Origin: Agelas oroides
Taxonomy: Eukaryota > Porifera > Demospongiae > Agelasida > Agelasidae
DNA: 64,000 bases
Direction of reading: 5' to 3'
Assembly (NCBI GenBank): GCA_949130485.1
Contig: OX422205.1
Coordinates: 2,338,415 to 2,402,414 of the forward strand
A model generated the notes under the pieces. It did not search any database. It worked only from the letters and a program-made list of their open reading frames with translations, and was not told the origin of the DNA. The translations under genes were made by a program, and so were the position numbers. This document shows positions 1-10,469 of this stretch, piece by piece; the stretch's first letter is position 1, and the number at the start of each line of letters is the position of its first letter.

Positions 1-19
1 TTCTCACTGTCTCGGAGTG

Positions 20-835
20 TGCATGGTCTCCAGTGGTCTTCAGTAGTCTCTGTTGGTCTCCGTCGGTCTCTGCTGGTCTCTGCCGGTCTCTAGTGGTCTC
101 CAGTGGTCTCCGCTGGTCTCCAGTGGTCTCTGCTTGTCTCTGTTGGTCTCTGCAAGTCTCTGCTGGTCTCTGTTGTTCTCTGCTGGTCTCTGTCGGTCTC
201 TGCTGGTCTCTGTTGGTCTCTGCTGGTCTCTGCCGGTCTCTAGTGGTCTCCAGTGGTCTCTGCTGGTCTCTGCCGGTCCCTGCTGGTCTCTGCTAGTCTC
301 TAGTGGTCTCTGCTGGTCTACAGTGGCCTCTGCTGGTCTCCAGTGGTCTCTGCCGGTCTCTGCAGCCTCTAGTGGTCTCTGCTGGTCTCCGCTGGTCATC
401 ATGCAGTGGTCTCCGCTGGTCATCATGCAGCGGTCTCTGCTGGTCTCTGCTAGTCTCTGCTGGTGTCTGCTGGTGTCTGCTGGTTTCTACTAGTCTCTCC
501 TGTTGTCTGCAGAGACCAGGGGAGACCAGCAGGGACCAATGGAGACAACTGGAGACCAGCTGAAACAGATACTACAAATTGTAAACATGATGCAATTTAG
601 ACAAGCAGAGACCAGCAGAGACCAGCACAGACCCACAGAGACTACTGGAGACCACTGCAGACCACCAGAGACCACTGCATGGAGACCAACAGAGACCGGC
701 AGAGACCGGTAGAGATCAGCTGAGACCACTGGAGACCAGCATGCAGAGACAAGCAGAGACCGGCAGAGACCAGCAGAGACCGGCAGAGACCAGCAGAGAC
801 CACTGGAGATCAGCAGAAACTAGCAGAGACTACCA
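20..835. repeat. Inverted 10-bp-period minisatellite
   Basis: From about 20 to 505 the plus strand repeats a decamer containing GGTCTC (variants of CTGCTGGTCT). From about 510 to 835 the same decamer appears as its reverse complement (GAGACCAGCA). The two halves form a large inverted repeat, with a unique stretch near 565-605. The period is exactly 10 bp, so all frames of both strands lack stops for long distances; those open frames are a by-product of the repeat. No gene is inferred. Confidence 0.9.
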
Positions 836-1020
836 ATCATGGTGTAAACATGATGTCAATTACTAATACACATTGTGCAAATGACCTCGCTCCGCGAACG
901 TCCGCGTTTGCCCTAGCTCGTACTTCCCAAGTATAGCTTCTACGTTCCCAATCCATATATCCTGGGAACCAGACCAGTCTTACCATGTAAAAATGGCTGC
1001 TGTTGTGTGCTTGACTAGTG

Positions 1021-1190
1021 GCTAGCGACAGGAACGTTGCCATTGTTGTGCGCATGCGCAGTGTTTCCTTCCTGGCGCTAACCGCCACCAGTTGTGCGGG
1101 CTAGCGACAGGAACGTTGCAACTCAGTATTACGTTTTGTTCCTGGCGCTAACCACTACCAGTTTTGCGGGCTAGCGACAGGAACGTTGCT
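1021..1190. repeat. Three spaced copies of a 20-bp motif
   Basis: GCTAGCGACAGGAACGTTGC occurs at 1021, 1100 and 1170 (spacing 79 and 70 bp). Between copies lies GTTCCTGGCGCTAACC, an imperfect reverse complement of the motif start, so each interval can fold as a hairpin. It may be a short tandem duplication of a MITE end. Confidence 0.75.
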
Positions 1191-3280
1191 CTTTGCATTA
1201 TGCATGTGCTGTAGCGGTAGACCTATTTTCCCCGTGATAACATCATTATGCAGTTGAAACTAAGATCAAGTCTCACATCACCGCTCAACAACCTAGGCAA
1301 AACAAGTTTCATAGGTTCATGTGAAGTGATAAGCAACTACCAATACCAATACATGATAGTACACACTCTCAGAAAGTAACCATAATTCCCTGCATGTCCT
1401 CAATACGTTGAATAAAGTCAACCTTCTACATTCTGTGTACATGATATAGTTTCTCTCAAGGAAGGAGGCATTTTGGGCAACAAAAAATACAAAGTACAAC
1501 AATGATTATCAAAGATAAGCAGTAGCACAATCTCTAATGGCCTCAGCAAGGGCGAGGGCAGTGTACAAAATATGTCAGTAAGTATAAGGAAGGAAAAGAA
1601 GTATCTATGCAAAATAAGTATAGTCAAAAAGTTAGATCTTAAAACAAAATGCGGACATGGAACTACAACATGTTAATTACAAAAGAGGACAAGTGTGTTC
1701 CATGAGCCACCCATCCTTGTGCTGCTCCCAGAGACCAAGTAGCAACTCTCTACAACAACCTGCAGGGTAAACATACACTGACTACTGGATGATGTGAGTA
1801 AATGTTTGAAACTGCAATTTTGTCTGTATACATGGGTAGTCTTGTTTGATACCCCCCAGAAAAAAGGAGGAAAGGAGGACCAGGTCTGTGCTGGCTAGAA
1901 TGCAAGTATACAATGTGAAAATTAGTCGCAAGTAGCTAAGCAATACATTTACAGATTTTTCACACCTTTCGCCAACAAGTAGCATTTCCAATAAATGCAT
2001 ATGAGGATGGTAATCAAACCCAATCAAAATGTGCACCTGCATTCCAGGCGTGTACCCTCCTTTCCACCCATAACAGGGAGTTTATTAGCAAGGCTTAACG
2101 CAAGAAACCTATATTACTTTCTTGTCCCTTCCTGCAAGCTCCCCTACTGTTTCATTATTGGATAACGCCATGTGATTCCTCATGCAGTTTAGTTTTATGT
2201 GTACTGCTGCTAATCAAGTTGGCTGTGTCAAATACGTTCTGTTGACAGATGAGCCAAGAATAAAATTTGTTGTCATCTTTCAGGCAGTAAGTTCCCATTA
2301 GAGAAAGCCACTCTAGCTTTTCATGAGGACTAGTGAAGCACTGAATAATAACTCCTGCCTACTATGTCCACAAGTGGGCAAGAACTAATGTACGTAGTTT
2401 GTGTAACCCGATTATGAAACACAGCACGAGCAGTGTACTTCATTAACACTTTCTAGTACTATCACTGGACGTCGAACAAGGTATGAAACAATATGTAGGA
2501 CAGTGCTCTTCAATTAGAAAAATGCGCAACAATCATACATTCCCTTACTTCAGTTTCATATCTAACACTAAGTCTCGTGCCCAGACCCCATCCGAGTCTA
2601 ACACTAGACAGTAACTACTGCATAACACATTGATATGCTAGCAATGAGCCTACCTGCTGCCTTCTCCCTCGTTTCCTTGGTTCAGACTATTATCTATGGT
2701 TCAAATTTCACTGTTGCACGTGAGCAGAATTTAGTATTACGTCATTTTTTGAGATGGCAACGCTTGAGTTGGTAGAACAAAGAGCGTGTTTGTCTTACGG
2801 TACAGTCGCTATTTGTCTGCCGTGGGTTGCTCACAAGTGGAACTGTCATACCAGTAAGTTTGGTAGCTGTTGTGCCTACTGTTCTGGAGAAATCCGTGTT
2901 TTGCCGATATCTCACTGCTGCATCTGTTTCCCTTGGGCTACCGACACAGTTTGCTCACAGTTGTTTAGTAACAGCTAGAGCTTTCATGCCTGCCAGTCTG
3001 ATAGTGATCCCGAAGACCATTGTTGAGATATGTAAGTTTTTAGGCCAACTTCCGGTTGACGACGACGACGACGACAACGACGATGACGAAAAATCTCAAT
3101 TGAACCCGGGTATAGCCTCGCTTCGCTCGGAATGATGTAATCTAGGCAAAGGTGACATGAGAACCAACCAAATTTGCGGCCCGGATCGAATTTCCTGTGA
3201 GACCAGTCTGGGAGCGAAACTAATTAAAATTGCACGTGGAGGTGGCGAACAGAGAACACGTGGCAGCTCAGGGTCTAGGG
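1191..3280. other. No recognisable gene
   Basis: Only short open frames (up to about 100 codons) with no recognisable domain. A small GAC/GAT-rich microsatellite lies at 3057-3091 and produces an Asp run in one frame. I see no convincing exon or mobile element. Confidence 0.5.
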
Positions 3281-3397
3281 ATGACTGTTACGCTTCCCTA
3301 TCGATCATGAAGGCACGTTTACAGATGTGTATGCGGGGTGCCCAGGAAGGTCCGTGTAGTGAAGCTACTCTCTGAAGACCCAGCCAACTACCCAGAT
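3281..3397 (+). pseudogene. 5-oxoprolinase-like N-terminal exon (broken)
   Basis: From 3291 one frame reads RFPID..GTFTDVYAGCPG, the N-terminal signature of hydantoinase A/5-oxoprolinase (ATP-dependent hydrolysis of 5-oxoproline in the glutathione cycle). Near 3348 the match moves to the next frame and continues as KVRVVKLLSEDPANYPD, ending at a GTACGT donor (exon end 3397). An ATG at 3281 is out of frame with RFPID by one base. There are therefore two frame breaks in about 110 bp. The usual RGG of DRGGTFTD reads HEG here. The second exon of the same family lies about 1.1 kb downstream on the same strand; intervening exons were not found. Family assignment is from recognised motifs, so a search is needed to confirm it. 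Confidence 0.6.
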
Positions 3398-3703
3398 GTA
3401 CGTACTTGCTACTAGCTGCTATACTCTATGGCAGCTACCTGAAAGCAGATATAGGTAACTGTACTAAGTTGTTAATCAGTCTCCTTAGCCTTCTGACTTG
3501 CACGTGTTTTTCTTCTAATCACTTTGTACAAATCCTATATTTATTCGTACACCCCCCTCCTCCCCCCATTTCTTACATACTCAAATCAGTTGTACCTGGA
3601 GTTCATCACAAATTCTCCTGAGCCAGGAAGCCAATTAAGTGCATATTGATAGAGAGTGTCCAGAATGCACACGGGAAGTTGGCATCCATACCAGGTGCTA
3701 AGC

Positions 3704-4110
3704 TAGTCTCGTTCCCAGACCGCTTTTTTCGCGCCTGCCGGAAAAAAGGGTCTGGTGAACTGCCTATTCCATTTTCGTTCAAGTGCGCCAGAATGCTGGC
3801 GCATTGTTCTTTTCTAATTTAATGCTTGACGTCATCGAAAATTGCATTCCACATTGCGTGCCAACGATTTACCAGCAAAATGGACGTTGATCGGGCAACC
3901 CTAGCTGCCGCGTATAGACTAGGCTATTATATCTTTCGAAAGGAGTACAAGTAGGCTGTCTTGGAGTTCGCTGTTTACTAGAGGGTTTTTGAATTCCCAA
4001 TCCAGCTGAAGTGACGTCATGGTGGTTTCAAAATATTGGAACCAAAACGGTATAGGCAGTTCACCAGACTGTTTTCCCGCTCGACGAAAAGTAGTCTGGG
4101 CACGAGACTA
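3704..4110. mobile_element. MITE with 9-bp target duplication (copy A)
   Basis: The ends are TAGTCTCGTTCCCAGACC and GTCTGGGCACGAGACTA. Perfect 9-bp direct repeats GTGCTAAGC flank it at 3695-3703 and 4111-4119. The inner ends also pair (GGTGAACTGCCTATTCC-like near 3757 against its complement near 4050). Length is 407 bp. It contains a 24-codon ATG frame at 3880-3954. Nine-base duplications fit Mutator-like or Merlin elements. Confidence 0.88.
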
Positions 4111-4469
4111 GTGCTAAGCTGTGACTAGCTTTCAACTCTATCCCCTCCCACTGCCCACTGTCCATGCTAGTCACTGGGGAATATCGGTTTTGTACCTCAA
4201 ATTTAGGCATCAACTGTCCAAAGCAAAACAAGCAGGAGGAGCTAACTACAATTAAGGTGGTCAAAATATGTGTGAGGAGTTAACAGCGTTTAGTACATGA
4301 ACTCTGAACATAGAAAGGAAAACTATTCGCCAACACATCTAGAATCCACTGTATTAGTACTGAAAGATCTATTTGTACATGTGACAGAATATATCTGCAG
4401 TTTGAGATTGCCCACAAAGTTTCATTCAACTTCAGTGTTACCATTGAGTTTGAATTCTTCTGTCTGCAG

Positions 4470-4579
4470 TTGCATGTTGTTTGGCAGAGATTGGACCGGG
4501 AGAAACTCAAGGAAGATCTTCAGCTGTTGCTGGACCAAGGAATCAGAAGTCTTGCTGTTGTCCTAATGTACTCATACAT
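4470..4579 (+). CDS. 5-oxoprolinase-like internal exon
   Basis: The exon is flanked by CTGTCTGCAG and GTGAGT. It reads 36 codons including LDREKLKEDLQLLLDQGIRS and then LAVVLMYSYM. The segment D..K...DLQ.LLDQGIRSLAVVLMHSY is characteristic of the N-terminal hydantoinase A/oxoprolinase domain; here the usual His of MHSY is Tyr. It ends in phase 2. It is in the same orientation as the exon at 3281-3397, consistent with one broken OPLAH-like gene. Neither the segment expected between them nor downstream exons were found, so the locus is probably partial. Confidence 0.6.
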
Positions 4580-5547
4580 GTGAGTTGGATCAGCTAATAA
4601 TACAGTAGCATAGCCAAACTCGGGCCCATCTTGGACACTATGGCCAGTGGAAGTAGTAACCATTGTGCATAAGAATGTTTACAGCATGCCTTGCATACGT
4701 AGGTATACTAAGGCGTGGGAGCTCTGGCCATCCACAAAATACTGGATTGCTCATAGATGCCTAAGGCATGCTGCTTCATGTATTAAACATGGAGAGAACG
4801 TTTTATGGTGGTATGTACAATTAATCACTGAAAACCACACCCACAACAATTAACATTGTGTAAAGATTATTGATGGCAAAATGCAGGTGACTTCCAACTC
4901 ACAGAACGCAACATAGATGCTAAGAATCTACTCTTAAATGGCCAAAGTGGAAGTTGCTACTGTCTTTACAATGGTTGCCAGAACTATTTGAAAGCGAGTT
5001 GTGCTCTAAACAGACCTTTTGAACACTTACTGTATTCGCTCTAATTTATGAAAAATTCTTTCATTTACATCAGCTTGTTCTGCTGGTGGATCGACTCGAT
5101 TTATTAAATTTGATCGACTTGATTTATGGAACTCAATCGACTCAATTTGTGGAAAATCGATTGATTTGATTTATGGAATTTAATGAACATCTAGCTTACG
5201 GAAAGTGATAGGTTACCACCACATTTTTCCATCAACTCCACCTGGACCTATATAACAACAGCTCAGAATCAGTTTCAATGGTTTCAAACTGTCACAAAAG
5301 GAAAAGCTCTTTCTAGGACAGTAATCAACCTACATACTTCCTTAGGTTCTACAACAGCTGAGAATCATAGTTTCAATCAGTCAGATAAAAGAATTTCTTA
5401 TCTAGGACAGTAGTCAACCTACATACAGTGGGAAGTCACTTATCCAAACATGGGACCACTTATCCAAACATGGGGTGTGATTTGTGTCAAACTTCACAGG
5501 CACAGTGTGCAGGCACAACTTGCCACCATGTAGGCACAGAGTGCCAA
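4580..5547. other. No gene; short TCGATTTGATTTATGGA-type repeat
   Basis: No coding signal. At about 5094-5190 an imperfect repeat of about 30 bp, built around TCGACT(T/C)GATTTATGGA, occurs three to four times and contains many TCGA/ATCGAT sites. A related stretch (ACATACTTCCTTAGG.. / GTCAACCTACATACAG) is duplicated near 5280-5430. Confidence 0.5.
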
Positions 5548-6310
5548 CATGAGGGCACGTGAGGGCACAACATGCATGCACAACATGAGGACGCAACATG
5601 CATGCACAACATGAGGGCACAACATGAGGGCGTAACATGCATGCACAACATGAGGGCATAACATGCATGCACAACATGAGGGCACAACATGCATGCACAA
5701 CATGAGGGCACAACATGCATGCACAACATGAGGACGCAACATGCATGCACAACATGAGGGCGTAACATGCATGCACAACATGAGGGCATAACATGCATGC
5801 ACAACATGAGGGCACAACATGCATGCACAACATGAGGGCGTAACATGCATGCACAACATGAGGGCGCAACATGAGGGCACAACATGAGAGCACAACATGC
5901 ATGCACAACATGAGGGCATAACATGCATGCACAACATGAGGGCGCAACATGAGGGCACAACATGAGGGCGCAACATGAGGGCACAACATGCATGCACAAC
6001 ATGAGGGCACAACATGCATGCACAACATGAGGGCACAACATGCATGCACAACATGAGGGCGCAACATGAGGGCATAACATGCATGCACAACATGAGGGCA
6101 CAACATGAGGGCATAACATGCATGCACAACATGAGGGCACAACATGAGGGCACAACATGAGGACACAACATGAGGGCACAACATGCATGCACAACATGCA
6201 TGCACAACATGAGGGCGCAACATGAGGGCACAACATGAGGGCACAACATGCATGTGCAACATGCATGCACAACATGAGGACACAACATGAGGGCACAACA
6301 TGCATGCACA
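5548..6310. repeat. 13-bp minisatellite with two alternating unit types
   Basis: About 58 units of 13 bp fall in two types: ACAACATGAGGGC and ACAACATGCATGC. The two bases opening each unit vary (AC, GT, AT, GC). The types often alternate, giving a 26-bp higher-order period, with runs of one type. Because 13 is not a multiple of 3 and the unit has no minus-strand stop, all three minus frames stay open for 271-308 codons with the same Cys/His-rich peptide. That is best explained as a repeat artefact rather than a gene. Confidence 0.92.
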
Positions 6311-7078
6311 ACAAGGGGGGCACAACATGAACCATGACATACCAGTGGTGGTAGCCGTCTAAAATTGATGGGTGTCGCTTAAATTAGAAAGCCAGTGTTG
6401 TTTTCATTCTTTAGCTTAATTGTCAACCACTTGTAGTTTTAACTATTATTAACTAGGGAACATTAATCTTTAGTTGGTAGTCAGTTGCCTTATACATGTA
6501 TCCCTTCAGCAAACAAATCATCAACATGTACACCCAAAAGAATGGTCTGGAATTAGGCTATCAACCTCACTGAGTTCTTGGCATGTTTAGCTTTGGTTTA
6601 GTTTTAGTTTAAATTTAATTAGCTTGCAACATACCTACCAATGTTATAGAAAAAGGTAAGATGTAGTATCAGTTGTGGCTAACTAAAAGCATTATCTCTG
6701 ATCACTTTGAATTCCTTATTCAGTAACTGATCCAAAATTGTTACAGACTGTATCATTCCCAACACTATACTAGTATCCAAATATTCAACATGAAACAATT
6801 GTTGCAAGGATCCACAAAGCACTACAGTAACACGAAATACAATAATCAGCATCATATGCCTGATCTAATGCATCAAGATGTGTCTGCAGTTCATTCAGAC
6901 AAAGTTGTTGTGATGGTATTTGGAACAACAACAGTTGTGTCCCTCCTAGAAGGGCACACAATAGTTTCTACTATATATGTCGGACATCAATGCTTATGAT
7001 GTGTCAGCACGGTCCCTATTCTCCAGTGCATATCTACCAATTGATAACCTCATGGCTAAATGACAGTAAGATCAATGG
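6311..7078. other. Mostly non-coding; possible last exon of integrase gene
   Basis: No independent gene is seen. On the minus strand near 6900-6985 a frame reads TVVVPNT..TTTLSE, which resembles the acidic C-terminal tail of the integrase-core family encoded just upstream. The exon boundary cannot be fixed, and an in-frame stop precedes it. Confidence 0.3.
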
Positions 7079-7093
7079 TCAAACTTTACATAC

Positions 7094-8335
7094 CTGAAAT
7101 CTCTGTTCAATACTTGTTGTAGAGGCATTGCATGAACCACCGAAAAAAAGTTGTGCAGGAGTATGATTACCACATGAACTTAGGGGGTGGTGGATATATC
7201 CAAAGCGAAAGTGGTCAAGACTCCTTCGAATACGAGGAAGATACACGTAGTGTAGTGCAAACAAATGGATCTCATCGCATGGATCAAGTAGACAAATCCC
7301 CTCAAGGTGATTGGTAATAGTGTCCATTACATCCTTGAAACACATCTCTCCATAAGCGTTCTATTCTTTGATTATGAACACTGCATCCCATAATGATAGA
7401 AGTTGAATCTCGACTGGGTTGTGACCACATGTACTCAGCCACCTTTATGTTTTCCCCTCCCCTATCACAGCGTACACGCAGAGGAAGACCGTAGTAGGAT
7501 ACAGCTTCTGTGAAGTAGCTCACAACTGTGTTAGCTTCATTGTTGTCAGAACATTTCAAAAATACTGGGAGATGGGAAAAGCCATCTATTCCCCCATGTA
7601 TGACAATGCGCCATCTAAAATGGACACAATGAAAACCATAAACCAACTAAGAAATAATACTGTAAACTTGTACAGGAAGTTATAATTACCTGATCAATTT
7701 ATGATTTCCATCGATGTGCCATAACTCTAAGGGGAAAGTAACGTATTTGCGCCTCCGAATGCCCAGTCTCTGGCGCATCAGTACTCCTTCAGGGTCAGTT
7801 CGCCGCAATGCATCTCTTACTCGACGCTGTTGCACAACAACTCTTTCCACCAAATGACCCTGCAACATCTTCACTCCACACCCAGGGAATTCCTGGCATA
7901 TAGCACACACAATATCATCCAATGATTCATCTGAGATACAGCAATACTTCATTGAACAGGAAAGACCAAAATCTCTCGTCCGTCTACACACTACTCCTTG
8001 AAACTCCTAGTAGACTTGCAGTTGTAGTTGCAGTAAAATCCAAGTTCTAGTAGATGTTCTAATTGCTCAGCTGATATGTCAAATGCAGGTCTACCAGGTT
8101 GTATTGGTGTCTGTGCAGTATGCTGAGTCATAATGATCATACTTTCTCTCAATCTGTCCGTCACTTCCACAGGGATAAGAGCTCCGTGCATGTCTAGCTC
8201 GATCGCATCCGTGTCGATCGCATCCGTGTACAATGACTCAAGACGTACACACACAAGTTGTGGATCTTCATGGTTTCTCTGTAAATCATCAGATAATTTC
8301 AACAGGCGTTGGGCTAAAGCGCTAGTGTGATCCAT
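7094..8335 (-). pseudogene. Integrase-core (DDE) protein gene, frame-broken
   Basis: The start ATG is at 8335, downstream of a MITE. Exon 1 (8335-7690) holds an N-terminal helical region, an HTH-like segment (ISAEQLEHLLELGF) and ..ALRRTDPEG..LELWHIDGNHKLI. An intron at 7689-7615 (75 bp, GTAATT..TTTTAG, phase 2) leads into the catalytic core: IHGGIDGFS (first D), [10 protein letters not shown] (second D), [11 protein letters not shown] (E). It continues through LFALHYVYLPRI and HPLSSCGNHTPAQLFFGG to a GTATGT donor after 7094. The metazoan integrase-core family, a domesticated transposase/retroviral-type integrase fold, has this order. Frame breaks: one base extra in an AAAA/TTTT run (8035-8038), two bases short in an ACACAC run (7984-7992), and one near 7310-7318. 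Two of the three lie in simple repeats, so sequence error is possible. Confidence 0.75.
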
Positions 8336-8360
8336 AGTGCCGCAAATTTCACTCTAATTG

Positions 8361-8480
8361 TAGCCTCGTTCCTAGTCTCGGAACCAGACCGAAAGTCTGG
8401 GAACGAGATTACCTCGTTCCAGCGGCCGAGTTTTTGATCACTTGCAGCAGACGACAGCAAAAGCCTGGGATCAAGGCTAC
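8361..8480. mobile_element. Composite MITE fragments, TAGCCTCG family
   Basis: TAGCCTCGTTCC at 8361 is followed by a tight hairpin TAGTCTCGGAACCAGACC..GTCTGGGAACGAGATTA. A right end CCTGGGATCAAGGCTA closes at 8480. No matching target duplication was found, so it is probably a nested and degraded pair. Confidence 0.55.
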
Positions 8481-8604
8481 GTAGTGACCATGAACTAGCT
8501 TCATTCACAGGCCTTTCCCACCTCCAGTTTTTTATCACAGTACTGCATACTGGAACGGAGGTAGGAAAGGCCTAGGATGAGGATACTGGGCTACCAGAAA
8601 AGAA

Positions 8605-9030
8605 AACCAGTCAAGTTGTCATAGCAACACACATACAGAATATATACCAAGTTGCTTTAGTAACACATACAGACAGTGCACCAACTTGCTGCAACACATA
8701 CAGAAAGTAAACCATAAGTTGCCATAGTAACACGCAAAGAAGCACACTATGAAGTTGCCATAGCAACACATACAGAAAGTACACCACCACGAAGTTGCTG
8801 CAGCCGTAACACACTAGTACAAAAAATAGAACTGAAGTTGCCATAGCAACACACAAAAATGTACCATCAAGTTGCCATAGTAACACACACATACAGAAAG
8901 TACACCATAGCAACACACACACAAAGTTTACCACCACACAGAAACTACAACAAGTAGCTATCGATAGTAGTACATCAAGTTGCCATAGCAACATGTCAAC
9001 ACACATACAGAAAGTAGCTAACAGAACACC
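8605..9030. repeat. Imperfect minisatellite with AAGTTGCCATAGCAACACA
   Basis: AAGTTGCCATAG(C/T)AACACA followed by CACATACAGAAAGTACACC recurs about ten times with variable spacing (roughly 30-45 bp). The GTTGCCATAGCAAC core is itself palindromic. Minus-strand open frames across it are low-complexity Cys/Leu/Val peptides and are not called as genes. Confidence 0.8.
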
Positions 9031-9198
9031 AAATGATGCCACCATCTATACTTTACCGAACCCAAACCCACTAACAATGCTTTCCTACGGAAGCGTGTAG
9101 GAACATTAATGAACTCGAACTCGATCTTCAACTTGGTCGCCACATTTTGTTATATGAGATATACGGTATGTCGCTATAATTAAATATACAGTACTCAT

Positions 9199-9575
9199 GT
9201 TCGGTCTGCGAACACTGAGTTCGGAGTGCAAACGCTGAGTTCGGTCTGCGAACACCCACGTTCTGTCTGTGAACACTTACGTTCAGTCTGCGAACGCGCA
9301 TGTTCGGAGTGCAAACTCTAAGTTCGATCAGCGAACGCTCACGTTCGGTCTACGAACACTGACGTTCGGTCTGCGAACGCTGAGTTCGGTCTGTGAACGC
9401 CCACGTTCGGAATGCGAACGCTGAGTTCGGTCTCTGAACGCTCATGTTTAGCGTGCAAACGCTGGGTTCGGTCTTCGCATACTCACATTCGGAGTGCAAA
9501 CGCTGAGTTCGGTCTGCAAACACTCACGTTCAGTCTGCGAACGAGCATGTTCGGAGTGCAAACTCAAATTTGGGT
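9199..9575 (+). repeat. Array 1 of 20-bp hairpin units
   Basis: About 18 units with the pattern GTTCGGTCTGCGAAC + 5 bp (GCTGA, ACCCA, etc.). The alternative core GTTCGGAGTGCAAAC is interspersed. Each 15-bp core is a palindrome around a 5-base loop (GTTCG..CGAAC). The same family lies in opposite orientation at 15366-15925 and 16285-16345. Confidence 0.88.
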
Positions 9576-9650
9576 CGCGGAGTGCAAACACCATGTGCGA
9601 ACCAGTCACGTGAATGCCGCAAGATCTCAAACGTACACGTGTGTATAGCC

Positions 9651-9907
9651 ATGGATGATCAAAACATCCAACAAGAAGACAGTAACACTGAGGGAATGAC
9701 CAAGGGCAAGAGTGCTAAGGGTATGTCCAAGGGCAAGACCAAAGCCAAAAAGCGTGGTGGGCAAAGAGCTGTTTTGAGTTCAGAGTCAATGGATCTAACA
9801 GATACTGAAGGGAGCATCAAGACGACCAGGAAGCGTAACAGATCACATCTTGCAGTTGAGGAGTCCGAAACAGATAGCCTGAGTGACACAGCAGAACCGA
9901 AAGCAAA
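9651..9907 (+). CDS. Putative first exon, Lys/Ser-rich nuclear-type protein
   Basis: The ATG is in an excellent context (GCCATGG) 75 bp after array 1. Eighty-five codons run to a GTAAGG donor. The N-terminus is Gln/Glu-rich; then comes a basic stretch with G-K repeats (GMTKGKSAKGMSKGKTKAKK), then Ser/Asp/Thr-rich acidic patches around SESETD-type motifs and a second basic patch TTRKRNRS. There is no known domain. The composition suggests a chromatin or nuclear protein. Without the splice the frame stops two bases after the donor. The following exon is not identified; the next coding signals on this strand are at 11554. Confidence 0.45.
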
Positions 9908-9989
9908 GTAAGGTCACCTGTTACTGGGCATTATTAATTAGGGAATCCCACAAAGTCACAGACAGGTTATTACTAGGGGAATGCAGTGC

Positions 9990-10075
9990 ATTGTGGGGCG
10001 AGCGTGAGTGCATTTGTGTTATCACTAGACAGATGATTGATGATCGTGGGGCGAGCCTGAGTGAAGTGCAGTGCT
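9990..10075. repeat. Two ends of a GGGGCGAGCCTGAGYG repeat family
   Basis: TGGGGCGAGCGTGAGTG (9994) and TGGGGCGAGCCTGAGTG (10048) match a dispersed motif whose reverse complement, CACGCTAGTGTGGGGCTC.., is at 10429-10466. Other copies lie near 47743, 47834, 48279, 51965 and 53884. They look like ends of a second MITE family, but no complete element with target duplication was found. Confidence 0.55.
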
Positions 10076-10469
10076 GATCCCACTGCTTGTGTAGAAAGTA
10101 GTAGCAAAGGCAGTTCCTTACCTGAGGTACATGTCCACATGTGAGGCTGATTACACATGACCATGAAGCTAGGAGAATTTCTGCTGTCTGTGAGCACACA
10201 ACCTAGCTAACTATTTTGTCTCATTCATTGTCCCTCTTGAGGCAGCTTGGACTAGGTAAGGTACTGAACGGTCTATGTAACTGCCGTAGCATGTGTTCCT
10301 ATTTGTCCTCATGCGCAGTCCACTATGCGCATTGTTACATCTTTGATACGCACGTGACTGGGATAGACACGATTGACCAGTCAGTCGGTTGGTTGGTCGG
10401 TTGGTCTGATCACGTTTCCCTGTAGACCACGCTAGTGTGGGGCTCACCCAGGCTCGCCCCAATGACGAG

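Noticed and set aside
33..563. Open frames on both strands in the GGTCTC array
   Set aside because: The 10-bp unit lacks stops in all frames; the peptides are pure repeat.
5414..6340. Three long minus-strand frames (271-308 codons, Cys/His-rich)
   Set aside because: They are the same 13-bp repeat read in three frames, with no sequence outside the array and no domain.
8611..9045. 144-codon minus-strand frame with membrane-like Leu/Val/Cys composition
   Set aside because: It coincides with the AAGTTGCCATAGCAAC minisatellite; hydrophobicity follows from the repeat.
9199..9575. CRISPR-like array
   Set aside because: Hairpin units with recurrent 5-bp spacers in a eukaryotic context; no unique 30-40-bp spacers and no cas genes.
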